Shown here one piece after another: positions 17,357 to 30,020 of a stretch of DNA of 64,000 nucleotides. Source of the stretch: Polyangium mundeleinium. GTDB lineage: Bacteria; Myxococcota_A; Polyangia; Polyangiales; Polyangiaceae. Below the pieces are notes generated by a model. That model made no database searches. It was given only the letters and a program-made list of their open reading frames with translations, and was not told where the DNA came from. The position numbers were made by a program, and so were the translations under genes. The stretch spans positions 10,386,501 to 10,450,500 of the forward strand of contig NZ_JAQNDO010000001.1 of assembly GCF_028369105.1 (NCBI RefSeq), written 5' to 3'. How positions within the stretch are numbered: position 1 is the stretch's first letter; each line of letters starts with the position of its first letter.

Positions 17357-18118
17357 ATGATTATGATCGGAGGGATGGCTGCCGAGCGCTCGGATCGATC
17401 CCACCGGAAAATCTTCATCATGAAGACGGGCGAGCCCGTCCCCAAGGTGCGCGAGCGCCGCGGCGAGTTCGCGGATCTCATCACCTCCGTGATCGGCGAG
17501 GCCTGGAGCGGCGGCTACGAGACGTTCGACGCGCGCGAGGGCGGGCCGCCGGACATGCGCGACGCCGCCGCCCTCGTGATCACCGGCTCGGCCGCGAACG
17601 TGCCCAACCGCGAGCCGTGGATGCTCGCCACCGAGGGATTCTTGCGGGAGGTCGTGGGCCTCGGCGTGCCCACGTTCGGGATTTGCTTTGGGCACCAAAT
17701 TCTCGCCCAGGCGCTCGGGGGCGAGGTGCAGCGCAACCCGCGCGGCCGGGAGATCGGCTCGCGGGCGATCTACAGGCTCGCGGACGACCCGATCTTCGAC
17801 GGCCTGCCCCAGGTCTTCACGGCGAACGTGACGCACGTGGACACGGTCGTGCGGCTGCCGCGCGGAGCGACGGCGCTCGCGAAGAACGACCTCGAAGACC
17901 ACCACGCGATCCGCTTCACCGAGACCTGCTATGGCGTGCAGTTCCACCCCGAGCTCGATGCCGACGTGATGCGCGGCTACATCGAGCACCGCTGGGAGGT
18001 CCTCGCCAGCGAGGGATTTTCCGTGGAGACGCTGCACGCCGAGATCGAGGAGGGCGACTTCGGGCGGCGCACCCTCGTGAACTTCATCCACCACGTCCTG
18101 CCGCGCGGCGCGCGCTGA
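17357..18118 (+). CDS. Class I glutamine amidotransferase (GMP-synthase-like)
   Basis: A protein of about 253 residues. The triad of class I glutaminases is visible: nucleophile Cys in 'GICFGHQILAQALGG' (about residue 110) and His/Glu in 'GVQFHPELDADV' (about 196-199). An oxyanion-type motif 'VITGSAANV' comes earlier. There is no synthetase domain, so it is a free-standing amidotransferase or a gamma-glutamyl hydrolase-like enzyme; the amino acceptor is unknown. ATGs at 17357, 17363 and 17375 are possible; AGGAGGGGG at 17332-17340 favours 17357. Confidence 0.82.
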   Translation: MIMIGGMAAERSDRSHRKIFIMKTGEPVPKVRERRGEFADLITSVIGEAWSGGYETFDAREGGPPDMRDAAALVITGSAANVPNREPWMLATEGFLREVVGLGVPTFGICFGHQILAQALGGEVQRNPRGREIGSRAIYRLADDPIFDGLPQVFTANVTHVDTVVRLPRGATALAKNDLEDHHAIRFTETCYGVQFHPELDADVMRGYIEHRWEVLASEGFSVETLHAEIEEGDFGRRTLVNFIHHVLPRGAR

Positions 18119-18232
18119 CATTCCTCGCGATGCTCGCGCGACGTTACGTCAGCAGCGTAAAAAACTGACTCACGGGTCAGGTCCGGACGAACCCCTCTCA
18201 GGGAATTGAATGACCGGCCGGTCTGCGGCGCG

Positions 18233-18874
18233 TTATGCGCTCTTTTTGCGGGTCTTGCGGGGCTTCGGGGGGACCGAGACGGGCGGCTCGAGGGCGCGAT
18301 CGATGCGCAGATAGCCGCGCTGCAGGAGGCGGAAGATCTGCTCGACGAGCTGCTCGCGGGGCCATGCCTGGCCGCGATCGGTGCTCTCGGTGAAAATTTC
18401 CTTGAGCGCGCCGACGGTGAACGTCGCGTACATCGAGGTGTCGCCTTCGGCCACGATTCCGAGGCGCTGGCCCTCGTCGAGGCTCACGCGGAGGAGCGTC
18501 TTCACGCCGTCGTAGAAGGAGCGGATCTTCGCGGCGAAGGCCGGATCGAGGCCCGGCGCGAAGGAGAGCAGGAGCTGCGTGAGCGCGGGGTCGTCGAGCA
18601 GGACGGCCACGATGCCGCGGATGTTGTGCTTGATCTGCGCCTCGATGTCGCCCTGCGTGTCGACGGTGAGGATCGCGGCGCCGAGGCGCGAGAAGAGCCC
18701 GTCGACGAGCTCCACGAAGACCGAACGCTTGTCGGGGAAGTAGAGATAAAACGTGCCCTTGGCGACGCTCGCCCGGGCCACGATGTCGTCGACCTTCGCC
18801 GCGTGATAGCCCTTCGTCGCGAAGACGTCGCGAGCCGCGCGGAGGAGCTCGAGACGGCGCTCGGCCTTGTCCAT
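18233..18874 (-). CDS. TetR-family repressor
   Basis: A 213-residue protein. Residues 1-50 contain the TetR HTH ('AARDVFATKGYHAAKVDDIV', 'ASVAKGTFYLYFPDKRSVFV'), followed by an all-helical ligand domain and a basic tail (KPRKTRKKSA). ATG 18874 starts the canonical N-terminus; the longer frame from 18964 would run into the promoter region. It is divergent from the 2-hydroxyacyl-CoA dehydratase-like operon, and a 20-bp palindrome in the gap is its probable operator. It likely senses an acyl-CoA or fatty acid; this is inference. Confidence 0.88.
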   Translation of the reverse strand: MDKAERRLELLRAARDVFATKGYHAAKVDDIVARASVAKGTFYLYFPDKRSVFVELVDGLFSRLGAAILTVDTQGDIEAQIKHNIRGIVAVLLDDPALTQLLLSFAPGLDPAFAAKIRSFYDGVKTLLRVSLDEGQRLGIVAEGDTSMYATFTVGALKEIFTESTDRGQAWPREQLVEQIFRLLQRGYLRIDRALEPPVSVPPKPRKTRKKSA

Positions 18875-18977
18875 GAGGGGCCTTGTACCACCTCGCCCCC
18901 GTGATACGCACCACGGATACGCGCCCGGCGAGCGGCCTCTGCCTTGCCCCGATCCGGTCACCATGATACCCCATTCT

Positions 18978-18997
18978 GACTGACTGGACAGTCAGTC
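18978..18997. promoter_or_regulatory. Palindromic operator candidate for the TetR repressor
   Basis: Arms GACTGACTG and CAGTCAGTC, perfect 9-bp complements, flank a GA spacer. It lies between the divergent TetR gene (start 18874) and the dehydratase-activase operon (start 19027). Size, symmetry and the TGACTGACYGG-like sequence fit operators of fatty-acid-type TetR regulators. Confidence 0.7.
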
Positions 18998-19026
18998 GGG
19001 GGCAAACGGGACGGGAGAGAGACCGC

Positions 19027-22623
<3,597 letters not shown>

Positions 22624-22648
22624 CGTCGAAGGAGTCACGGAGGAATCG

Positions 22649-24571
22649 ATGGAAACTGCAGTCCAGAAGACGCGGCTGCCGATCATGGGCAGCGCCAAGC
22701 AGTCGAAGGTCGACGAGGCTCTCGAAGCCGAGCTTCGCGCATTCGAAGAGGCGGAGCGCGAGCGTCTCGGCATCAAGGCCGAGCGCAAGCAGTGGGTCGA
22801 CACGATGCTCAACCCGCAGGTGAAGCGGAATGAGCGCGAGAACGTGACGCTCCTGATCTCGGGCCTCACGGCGGCGCAGGACTTCCTCGTGGAAGGCGCG
22901 CTCGGCGGCCTCGGTTACAAGATCAAGAACATCGGCTGTCCGGATCAGGAAGGCCTGCAGGTCGGCAAGGAGTTCGGCAACCGCGGGCAGTGCAACCCGA
23001 CGTACTTCACCGTGGGCAACCTGGTGAACTACCTGATCAAGCTCCGCGACGAGCAGGGTTTGACCAGCGAGGAGGTCATCAAGAACTACGTGTTCCTGAC
23101 GGCCGGCGCGTGTGGTCCCTGCCGCTTCGGGATGTACGTGACGGAGTACCGAAAGGCGCTGCGCGACGCGGGCTTCGACGGCTTCCGGGTGATGCTGTTC
23201 CAGCAGACCGGGGGCCTCTCGCAGGCGACAGGCGACGACGTGGGCATCGACATGAACCCCGCGTTCTTCGTGGGGATCGTGAAGGGCATCGTGTGCGGCG
23301 ACGTGCTGAACGCGCTCGGCTACCGCATCCGGCCCTACGAGGTGGTTCCCGGCGCGACGAACAAGGCGCTCGAGGAGGCCAAGCGCACCATCTACAAGGC
23401 GCTGCACGACCAGACGAACGTGTTCGTCGCGCTCTACAAGTGCCGCAAGCTCTTCGAGGCGATCGAGGTCGACAGGCTGCGGGTGCGCGCGAAGACGTCG
23501 ATCATCGGCGAGTTCTGGGCGATGACGACGGAGGGCGACGGCAACTACCAGCTCCAGAAGTTCCTCGAGAGCGAAGGCGCCGAGAACGACATTCAGCTCA
23601 CGACGGCGTGGCTGCTCTACAACGTGTGGGAGGTCCGGCACGACACGCAGGATCGCGAGGTGCTGCGCGGCGTGGACGAGGGGACGAACAGCCTGAAGGA
23701 CCACCAGGGCGAGTTCGACGTGGCGAAGCGGATCGCGACGATGCGCCTCGCGGAGGGCGTGCTGAAGCTCGGCTTCCAGGCGTTCGCGCAGCCGATCGGC
23801 CTGCACGACTATCACCTGCCGGACATGGACCTCGTCGCGAAGATGGCCGAGGACTACTACTCGAACGACCTGCGCGGCGGCGAAGGGCACATGGAGGTCG
23901 GCAAGCTGATCGTGAACACGGTGCGCGCAAAGGCGCACATCACGGTGAGCGTGAAGCCGTTCGGATGCATGCCCTCGTCCGGCGTCTCCGACGGCGTGCA
24001 GTCGCTGATCACCGGCAAGTACCCGGGCACGATCTTCTGCGCGGTCGAGACGAGCGGCGACGGCGCGACGAACTTCTACTCGCGCATCCAGATGTACATG
24101 TTCAAGGCGCGGATCGCGGCCGAGCAGGAGCTCGAGCGCGTGCTCGCCGAGCAGGGCTTGACGCTCGATGAGGTGCGCGCGTTCCTCGACGCGAACCCGA
24201 AGTACAAGAGCGCGCTCTACTATCCGCCCCACCGCGTCGCAGGGACGGCGGCAAACCTGGTCTACGCGGTGGCGCCGCTGATCAAGAAGTCGGCCGCGGA
24301 GCGCGCGATCGACAAGGCGAAGCACACCGCCGAGGCGCTGCGCGACGCGGCCGTGAGCGCGCCCGGGGTGATCGCCGAGGCCTACCGGAAGGCGATGGAT
24401 CCCGAGACGATCGCGAAGGTCCGCGAGGACGCGCTCGTCCTCCGGGACATCGTGCGCGGCAAGGCGATGGACCGGTTCCGTCCGCTCTTGCAGCAGCTCA
24501 TGGGCAAGGCCGTGTTCGAGAACGACCCCGAGATCCGAACGACGACCTACGAGCCGATCGCCGCGGAGTGA
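22649..24571 (+). CDS. 2-hydroxyacyl-CoA dehydratase-like partner protein
   Basis: A 640-residue protein related to HgdB/BcrB-C-type and DUF2229 proteins. Conserved-looking cysteines lie in 'IGCPDQEG' (about 97), 'NRGQCNPTYF' (about 115), 'AGACGPCRFGMYVTEY' (about 153-160), 'GIVCGD' and 'KPFGCMPSSGVSDG' (about 438), which could hold Fe-S clusters. The C-terminal 150 residues are helical and basic. AAGGAGTCACGGAGG precedes ATG 22649. With the double activase it probably forms a two-component enzyme under TetR control. The substrate is unknown; no other aromatic-degradation or amino-acid-fermentation genes adjoin. Confidence 0.8.
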   Translation: METAVQKTRLPIMGSAKQSKVDEALEAELRAFEEAERERLGIKAERKQWVDTMLNPQVKRNERENVTLLISGLTAAQDFLVEGALGGLGYKIKNIGCPDQEGLQVGKEFGNRGQCNPTYFTVGNLVNYLIKLRDEQGLTSEEVIKNYVFLTAGACGPCRFGMYVTEYRKALRDAGFDGFRVMLFQQTGGLSQATGDDVGIDMNPAFFVGIVKGIVCGDVLNALGYRIRPYEVVPGATNKALEEAKRTIYKALHDQTNVFVALYKCRKLFEAIEVDRLRVRAKTSIIGEFWAMTTEGDGNYQLQKFLESEGAENDIQLTTAWLLYNVWEVRHDTQDREVLRGVDEGTNSLKDHQGEFDVAKRIATMRLAEGVLKLGFQAFAQPIGLHDYHLPDMDLVAKMAEDYYSNDLRGGEGHMEVGKLIVNTVRAKAHITVSVKPFGCMPSSGVSDGVQSLITGKYPGTIFCAVETSGDGATNFYSRIQMYMFKARIAAEQELERVLAEQGLTLDEVRAFLDANPKYKSALYYPPHRVAGTAANLVYAVAPLIKKSAAERAIDKAKHTAEALRDAAVSAPGVIAEAYRKAMDPETIAKVREDALVLRDIVRGKAMDRFRPLLQQLMGKAVFENDPEIRTTTYEPIAAE

Positions 24572-24630
24572 TCGGCCCCCTCGCGCCTCCTGTCTTGACC
24601 ACCGCGTGACCCCCTGCGACCGTGGGGGGC

Positions 24631-25455
24631 ATGGCTCCGGAAGAAGAGAAGACGGCCCTGACCGTGGGCGTCGTGCTCACGTCGGATCCAGAGGGGTCAC
24701 GCGCGTCTCTCGCGGCGTTCTGCAAAGCGCTTTCGGACGCGACGGGCTTCGAGGTGAACGGCCTCGGAGGCTGGAACTACAACACGCTGCTCGAAGCCCT
24801 GGAGACGGGCGAGGTCGATCTCGCCTGGCTGCCGCCACTCGTGGCGATGCGCGCGACGAGCCGCGCGCGCGTGATGCCGATCGTGCTGCCCGTGCGGAAC
24901 GGGGCGTCGTCGTACAGGACGGCGCTGTACGCGCCGCAGGACTCGCCGATCCGCGACATCAGCGATCTCCAGGGGCTCCGCGCGGCGTGGGTCGATCGGC
25001 AGAGCGCCGCCGGGTACATCGTGCTCCGGGCGCACCTGCGCGCGATCGGCGTGGACCTCGATCGCGCCTTCCGTGAGAACCTGTTCTTCGGCTCGCACGG
25101 CGAGGTCGCGCGCGCGGTGCTCCAGGGCTCCGCGGACGTGGGCGCGACGTTCGTGCACGTGGAGCCGGATCCGAGCCATCCACGCGGCGAGCGCGTGGTG
25201 CGGGCCGGATGGGAAGCCGCGGAGGTGCACGTGATCACGTGCGCAGGGCCGATCCCGGCGGACGTGATGGCCGCGAGCGTGCGCGTGCCGGTCGCGACGA
25301 TGCGCAAGGTGCAACGTGCGCTCGTGGGCAGCGGAAACAACGAGCTCGGTCGGGCCGCGCGAACGCTCTTCGGCGCGGAGGGGTTCGTCGTGGCGCTGAG
25401 CGAGCACCTGGATCCGCTGGCGAAGCTCATCGCGAAGCAGGAGTCCGAGGGCTAA
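24631..25455 (+). CDS. PhnD-like substrate-binding domain protein (no signal peptide)
   Basis: A 274-residue protein of the phosphate/phosphonate-binding (PhnD/TctC-like type 2 periplasmic-binding) fold: 'TVGVVLTSDPEGSRASL', 'LLEALETGEVDLAWLPPLVA', 'DISDLQGLRAAWVDRQSAAG', 'LQGSADVGATFVH'. It lacks a signal peptide or lipobox, so the protein is predicted to stay in the cytosol. No ABC permease or ATPase gene adjoins, so it may be a sensory or enzyme-associated domain. A GTG at 24622 is an alternative start. It overlaps the opposing downstream gene by four bases. Confidence 0.75.
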   Translation: MAPEEEKTALTVGVVLTSDPEGSRASLAAFCKALSDATGFEVNGLGGWNYNTLLEALETGEVDLAWLPPLVAMRATSRARVMPIVLPVRNGASSYRTALYAPQDSPIRDISDLQGLRAAWVDRQSAAGYIVLRAHLRAIGVDLDRAFRENLFFGSHGEVARAVLQGSADVGATFVHVEPDPSHPRGERVVRAGWEAAEVHVITCAGPIPADVMAASVRVPVATMRKVQRALVGSGNNELGRAARTLFGAEGFVVALSEHLDPLAKLIAKQESEG

Positions 25456-26000
25456 GGCGCGTTCGTCTGCGGCGCCTTTCCTTGTTCGAGGGCGCGCAGG
25501 GCCGCGTCGAGGGCATCGGCCGACGCGAGGCCGAAGTTGCGGAAGACCTCACGGCCCTGGGGATCGAGGATGACGAGGCTCGGGACGTGGTGAAGGCCCT
25601 GGAAAGGCCCCGCGCCCGCGATCGTGGCCTCGTCGGCCATGGCGACCGGATACGGCGGATCGACGACCTTCGCGAAGGACTCGACGAGCAGCTTGTGGTG
25701 CGGCGGTTCGAGGACGACGAGGCCGGCGTTGATGCGCGGGACGTGCCGCCGCACGAGGGTCGAGAGGAAGCGCGCTTGGGCGTGGGACGAGTCGTCGTAG
25801 GTCGCGACGAACGCGATCACGGTGTAACGGCCCGCGACGGTGGCGGTGGACAAGGCGCCGCCGTCGAGCGTCTCGTAGGAGAAGACGATGCGCGGGCCGC
25901 GCGCGAGCGACTGCATGGGCGCATCGGGCGGAGGCGTGGAGGAGCACGCGACCGGCGCCGCGAGGAGGGCGAGGAGCAGCGCGCGCCTAGCGCGGATCAT
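25452..26000 (-). CDS. Thioredoxin-fold lipoprotein without active-site Cys
   Basis: A 182-residue lipoprotein (lipobox APVAC, Cys19). The mature part reads as a TlpA/AhpC-TSA-like fold ('AGRYTVIAFVATYDDSSHAQ', 'VDPPYPVAMADEATI', 'VPSLVILDPQGREVFRNFG'). The position of the usual CxxC reads YDDSSHAQ, so it cannot act as a thiol oxidoreductase and may bind a partner instead. ATG 26000 gives a canonical signal; its start overlaps the preceding gene's end by 14 bases. It is the last of three coupled genes on this strand. Confidence 0.8.
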   Translation of the reverse strand: MIRARRALLLALLAAPVACSSTPPPDAPMQSLARGPRIVFSYETLDGGALSTATVAGRYTVIAFVATYDDSSHAQARFLSTLVRRHVPRINAGLVVLEPPHHKLLVESFAKVVDPPYPVAMADEATIAGAGPFQGLHHVPSLVILDPQGREVFRNFGLASADALDAALRALEQGKAPQTNAP

Positions 26001-26631
26001 CAATCGCCTCGAAGTCGGCGTCGAAGAGGTCGGCGAACTCGCGCAGCGACGCGGGCAGCTCGCGGCCGCGACGGCGATGGGCGAGGATCGCATGCGCGAG
26101 CTCCTCGACGACGGGGGTGAGCGGCGTGGTTTCGAGCAGGATGCCGTCGACGACGGCGCCACTGCGAGGCGCGTCGCCCTCGCTGAGGAGGCAGTCGTGC
26201 CGAGCCCAGAAAAAGCCTTCGTCGGGCAGGTAGCGGCACCAGAGGACACGGACGAAGCGGAGGTAGACGGGCTGGACGAGCGCGACGACACGCGCACCGC
26301 CGCGCGCCATGCCGGAGAGCGCGCGGATGGGCCTGCCGCGCCACGCGGAGGTGTCGCCGAGGACGATGGCCGCCTCCATGCGCGCGCGGCGGTCGGGATC
26401 GGCCTCGACGGCGAGGAGCGGGGCGTAGAGGGCGACGAGGGGAACGGACAGATCGGGCGCGTCCTCGGCAAGCGCGTCGAGCCAAGCGTCGCGGGCTTCG
26501 GGCGCGAGGCCGGCGTAGACGTCGGCCGCGGCGAGGGCCGCGTCGGCGTCGTTGGCGAGGGCGCCGAGCCACTCGCGCCAAGCCGCGAGGATACGAGGCT
26601 CGGGGTTTCCAGGCTCCTGCGGCTCGTTCAT
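25987..26631 (-). CDS. Hypothetical protein (214 aa)
   Basis: A 214-residue soluble protein, Ala/Leu/Asp-rich. A core with 'VVALVQPVYLRFVRVLWCRY', 'GFFWARHDCLLSEGDAP' and 'VVEELAHAILAHRRRG' is likely helical. No family recognised. ATG 26631 overlaps the stop of the upstream gene as ATGA. It sits in a three-gene coupled unit with a small DUF4911-like protein before it and the Cys-less thioredoxin-fold lipoprotein after it, which suggests a joint role. Confidence 0.72.
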   Translation of the reverse strand: MNEPQEPGNPEPRILAAWREWLGALANDADAALAAADVYAGLAPEARDAWLDALAEDAPDLSVPLVALYAPLLAVEADPDRRARMEAAIVLGDTSAWRGRPIRALSGMARGGARVVALVQPVYLRFVRVLWCRYLPDEGFFWARHDCLLSEGDAPRSGAVVDGILLETTPLTPVVEELAHAILAHRRRGRELPASLREFADLFDADFEAIDDPR

Positions 26632-26852
26632 CGATCCCTCCCCGCTTCGACCTCGGGATGGACGCGCGCGTCGATCTCCCGCACGAGATCGTCGAGCAGC
26701 TCGACGAGATCCTTTTCGCGATCGGGCGGCGCGGCCACGACGAGCTCGCCGCCTCGCTCGGCGAAGATGGTGCCGAGGCCCTCGCTCGCTTCGAGGATGC
26801 CCTTCAAAAAAACGACATCCGCGGGGCGGACGTCGACACGACGCACGAGCAT
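26628..26852 (-). CDS. Small DUF4911-like protein (74 aa)
   Basis: A 74-residue protein ('VRRVDVRPADVVFLKGILEA', 'GLGTIFAERGGELVVAAP', 'LVELLDDLVREI'). The alternating beta-alpha-beta pattern and the phrase about 'LK.ILEA..G' recall DUF4911 proteins found in Myxococcota. ATG 26852 is chosen; a GTG at 26867 is possible. It is the first gene of the three-gene unit (ATGA overlap with the next). The 290 bases upstream to the divergent acidic-protein gene hold no convincing gene. Confidence 0.65.
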   Translation of the reverse strand: MLVRRVDVRPADVVFLKGILEASEGLGTIFAERGGELVVAAPPDREKDLVELLDDLVREIDARVHPEVEAGRDR

Positions 26853-27142
26853 GCCCGCCGAGACCACGGGGATCGGGAGTGCGCGTCGCCGCCTTTCTGG
26901 ACCGCCGTGGCCAGGGCTTCGCGCTGCGGAAGGCGCTTGGTCGGCGTGCGGCGTGCAGGCGCCATCGGAGGGATGCGCCGTGTCGGGCGAGGGCATGGGA
27001 CGGAACAGGTAAGCACCGCCCGAGGCCGGGATCCAGCACGGGCACCACCCGCCGCGCGTGATGCGCCGGGGCGGCCTCTCCAGCAGAGGAAGCGTCGCTC
27101 CCGCCGTGCTCGTCGAGGCAAAGGCGCTAGATTCGTGCCGCC

Positions 27143-28687
27143 ATGTCGTACGGGAAAGACGATCGGGTTGCCGAAGTCGCTTGCGATCCGCGGAGCCGGG
27201 ACGGGAAGCCCGGGTGGGAGGACGAACCCGGGCGCGTGCGCGCGTTCGGCGCCCCCGCTCGCGTTCCCCGGAAAACCGAGGAAGAAGAGGACGACGACAT
27301 GGATCTGCCGCCGCTCGACACGGACCCCGACGGCGGGGACGACGAGGCCGCAGGCGGCGACTTCGACGACGCGCTGCCGGATCTGCGCGACGACGGCGGA
27401 GATCCGCTCGACGACGCGAACGCCCAGGATCTCGACGTGGGGCTCGACGTCGAGGACGAGGCGGACGAGGGCGCAGGCGACGACGCCGAGGAGGGCGTGG
27501 ACGTGGGCGCGCTCGACGAGGACCTGGTGACGCTCGACAGCGAGGAGAGCGCGCTCGGCGACGATCGGGACGAAGGCGCATACGGCGACGACGACGCGGC
27601 AGATCTGGAGCTCGACGCGACCCAGGACGACGGCGGCGCGGAAGGAACGGGCGAGAGCGCGGAGAACGACATCGACGAGTCGGCGCTGCCCGAACTCGAC
27701 GAGAGCGCGAACGACGAGGCCGACGACGACGCGCTCGCCGATGAGCTGCTCGAAGAAGCGGCGCGTGAAAAAATGCCGCCGTGGGCGCCGAGCCGGTTCG
27801 TGGTGCTCGAAGGCGCCGGCGCGCCCGTGCCGTGCACCGCGGTGACGGTATGCGGGGGGCGCGTGCTCGCCGCCGGGGACGTGGTGCTCGTGGTGGACGA
27901 GGGCGCGCACGCGGCGCGGCAGACGGGGCTCGATACGCCGAGCACGGCGGTCGTCGCGACGGACGAGGTGACGGTGGTGGCGTCGGCGCGCGGCGGGCTG
28001 CTCGTGAGCCGCGATGGCTGCGCGTCGGCGACGCCGGTCGCGGGGTTCCGGTCGGGGAAGGGTCCCGTGGAGCTCGCGGCGACGCCGGGGCGGATCTGGG
28101 CCCTGCACGAAGGCTCGCTCTGGTCGATGACGGGCCGCGAAGGGACGCCGGTGCTCGCGCGGGAAGGCGGAGTGCGGGCGATCAAGGCCGCGGGCGGTAC
28201 GCTCGTGGTGCTGGCGACGCGGCCCGACGGCGCGGCCATCGAGCGGCTGCGCGGCGACGACGAGGCCTGGCAAAGGGCGTCGCTCGAAGGCGCGGCGGCC
28301 GATCTCGCGGCACGGGATCCGAGGCCCGGCCTGGCCGTCGCAGCGGCAGGGAGGCGCGTGGCGATCGTGTCGCCGCGCGGGCTCCTTCTGTCGAACGACG
28401 GCGGGCATTCGTTCGAGTCGATCGATCTGCACGACGTGATCGGCGCATGCTTCGCGGGCGACGAGGAGGATGCGCCGCTCTACGCGCTGATGGCGCCGAG
28501 GGGTGGCGCGATGTCGTACGTGGTTCGCGTGGGCGAAGACGGCGACGTGTCGCGTGTCGCGGAGCTACGCGGGCAGGACGGCACGGACCTCGGCGAGGCG
28601 TCGATCGCGTGGGACGGCTCGCGCGAGTTCGTGTGGATCGCGAGCCGCCTCGGCCTCGTCGCGCTCGGCCCGGCACGGCCGCACTGA
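27143..28687 (+). CDS. Large acidic protein with beta-propeller-like C-terminus
   Basis: A 514-residue protein. Residues about 45-210 are an extremely acidic low-complexity region (Asp/Glu in almost every second position). The C-terminal 300 residues contain repeated strands with 'GGRVLAAGDVVLVVDEG', 'SRDGCASATPVAGF', 'PGRIWALHEGSLW', 'SNDGGHSFESIDL', which resemble sialidase/BNR or propeller repeats. No signal peptide is present, so it is probably cytosolic or exported by another route. No family recognised. The stop is nine bases from the opposing aspartate kinase stop. Confidence 0.72.
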   Translation: MSYGKDDRVAEVACDPRSRDGKPGWEDEPGRVRAFGAPARVPRKTEEEEDDDMDLPPLDTDPDGGDDEAAGGDFDDALPDLRDDGGDPLDDANAQDLDVGLDVEDEADEGAGDDAEEGVDVGALDEDLVTLDSEESALGDDRDEGAYGDDDAADLELDATQDDGGAEGTGESAENDIDESALPELDESANDEADDDALADELLEEAAREKMPPWAPSRFVVLEGAGAPVPCTAVTVCGGRVLAAGDVVLVVDEGAHAARQTGLDTPSTAVVATDEVTVVASARGGLLVSRDGCASATPVAGFRSGKGPVELAATPGRIWALHEGSLWSMTGREGTPVLAREGGVRAIKAAGGTLVVLATRPDGAAIERLRGDDEAWQRASLEGAAADLAARDPRPGLAVAAAGRRVAIVSPRGLLLSNDGGHSFESIDLHDVIGACFAGDEEDAPLYALMAPRGGAMSYVVRVGEDGDVSRVAELRGQDGTDLGEASIAWDGSREFVWIASRLGLVALGPARPH

Positions 28688-28696
28688 CTGCGGGAA

Positions 28697-29932
28697 TCAG
28701 CTCTCGACGAAGGCGTGGTGCAGCGCGCGCTGCGCCTCGGCGAGGGCGCTCGCGGGGACGACCGCGCTGAGCCGCAGCGGCGTCGCGGTGAGGGCGCTCG
28801 GGGTTGCGGAGACGCCGCGGAGCGCGGCGAGGAAACGCACGAGGGGCTCGGTCGTCGCAGCCAGGCCATCCCCAACGACGCTGACGATGGTCACGTCCTC
28901 GACGAGCGCGAGCAACGGCAAGGCGCCCGTGAGCCGTTGCTTGGCCCCACGCCAATCCGGCACGTTGAGCAGCGACACCACGAAGCTCACGCCGCGCTCG
29001 TTCACCGCGAGGTCTCTCAAGGGCACCTTCGCTTCGCCGGCGACACGGAGGAGATCGTCGAGGCTCGCCACGTCGGGCAGGCTCCCGAGCGCGACGTTGC
29101 CTTCGCCGACGACGGCGCGGGCGCGGAGGTCCTCGCGCGGGCCGAACTTGCGCACCACGGTTTGCCGCGCGCCCTCGTCCTCCGCGTCGAACGTCGAGCG
29201 CGCATAGATCGCGATGTTCGCGCGGCGCGCCCACTCGACGGCCTGCGCGCAGACGACCTTCGCGCCGCTCTCGGCCATCTCCTGCAGCATGGCGTGATCC
29301 AGCTCGGGCAGGTGCTTCGCGTCGGGTACGACGCGCGGATCGGCCGAGTAGACGCCGTCGACGTCGCTGTAGATCTCGCACCGCTCGGCTTCGAGCGCGG
29401 CGGCGAGCGCGACGGCGGTGGTGTCGGAGCCGCCGCGGCCGAGGGTCGTGATCTCGCGCCGGTAGCTCATGCCTTGGTAGCCAGCGATGATCACGATCTG
29501 CCCGCGCGCGAGCTCGTCTTCGATGCGGTGCGGCCGGACCTCGATGATGCGGGCGTCGAAGTGGCGGTCGTTCGTGAGGATGCCGGACTGCGAGCCGGTG
29601 AAGGAGATCGCGGCCTCGCCACGCGCTTGGATCGCGATCGAGAGCAGCGCCATGGAGACGCGCTCACCTGTGGAGAGGAGCATGTCGAGCTCGCGGCGCG
29701 GCGGATCGGCAGCGCCTCCGGCCTGGCTCGCGACCTGCCGCGCGAGCGAGAGCAGGCCGTCGGTCGTCTTGCCCATCGCGCTCACGACGACAACGACATC
29801 GTTTCCCGCGCGCTTCGCGGCGACGACCCGATCGGCCACGCGCCCGAGCTTCTCGACGTCGGCCACCGACGAGCCGCCGTACTTCTGGACGATGATCGGA
29901 CGCCGCCTTCCGTTGGGCTCACTGCCTTGCAC
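28697..29932 (-). CDS. lysC: Aspartate kinase
   Basis: A 411-residue protein of normal length for a monofunctional aspartokinase. It has the kinase signature '[15 protein letters not shown]' near the N-terminus, '[14 protein letters not shown]', '[19 protein letters not shown]' and '[14 protein letters not shown]'. Two ACT domains follow ('[20 protein letters not shown]' and '[17 protein letters not shown]'), which usually bind lysine and/or threonine as feedback inhibitors. It catalyses ATP-dependent phosphorylation of aspartate, the first step to Lys, Met, Thr and diaminopimelate. Starts at GTG 29932. It follows the TPR gene on the same strand with an 88-base gap. Confidence 0.95.
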   Translation of the reverse strand: MQGSEPNGRRRPIIVQKYGGSSVADVEKLGRVADRVVAAKRAGNDVVVVVSAMGKTTDGLLSLARQVASQAGGAADPPRRELDMLLSTGERVSMALLSIAIQARGEAAISFTGSQSGILTNDRHFDARIIEVRPHRIEDELARGQIVIIAGYQGMSYRREITTLGRGGSDTTAVALAAALEAERCEIYSDVDGVYSADPRVVPDAKHLPELDHAMLQEMAESGAKVVCAQAVEWARRANIAIYARSTFDAEDEGARQTVVRKFGPREDLRARAVVGEGNVALGSLPDVASLDDLLRVAGEAKVPLRDLAVNERGVSFVVSLLNVPDWRGAKQRLTGALPLLALVEDVTIVSVVGDGLAATTEPLVRFLAALRGVSATPSALTATPLRLSAVVPASALAEAQRALHHAFVES

Positions 29933-30020
29933 GAGGTACCTCGGAGAGAAGAGGGCGCGCGAGCGCGCCTTCGTCGACCGCTAGCACGAGTGCAACGGAA
30001 GGGGCAAACACGCGGCGAGG

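Noticed and set aside
18165-18223. Two more palindromes (CTGAC..GTCAG and GACCGGCCGGTC) near the TetR gene
   Set aside because: They lie between the ends of convergent genes, far from any start. They may be by-chance GC palindromes, so no operator was called.
27058-27744. Arg/Gly-rich frames overlapping the acidic protein gene
   Set aside because: They are out-of-frame readings of the GAC/GAG-rich stretch.
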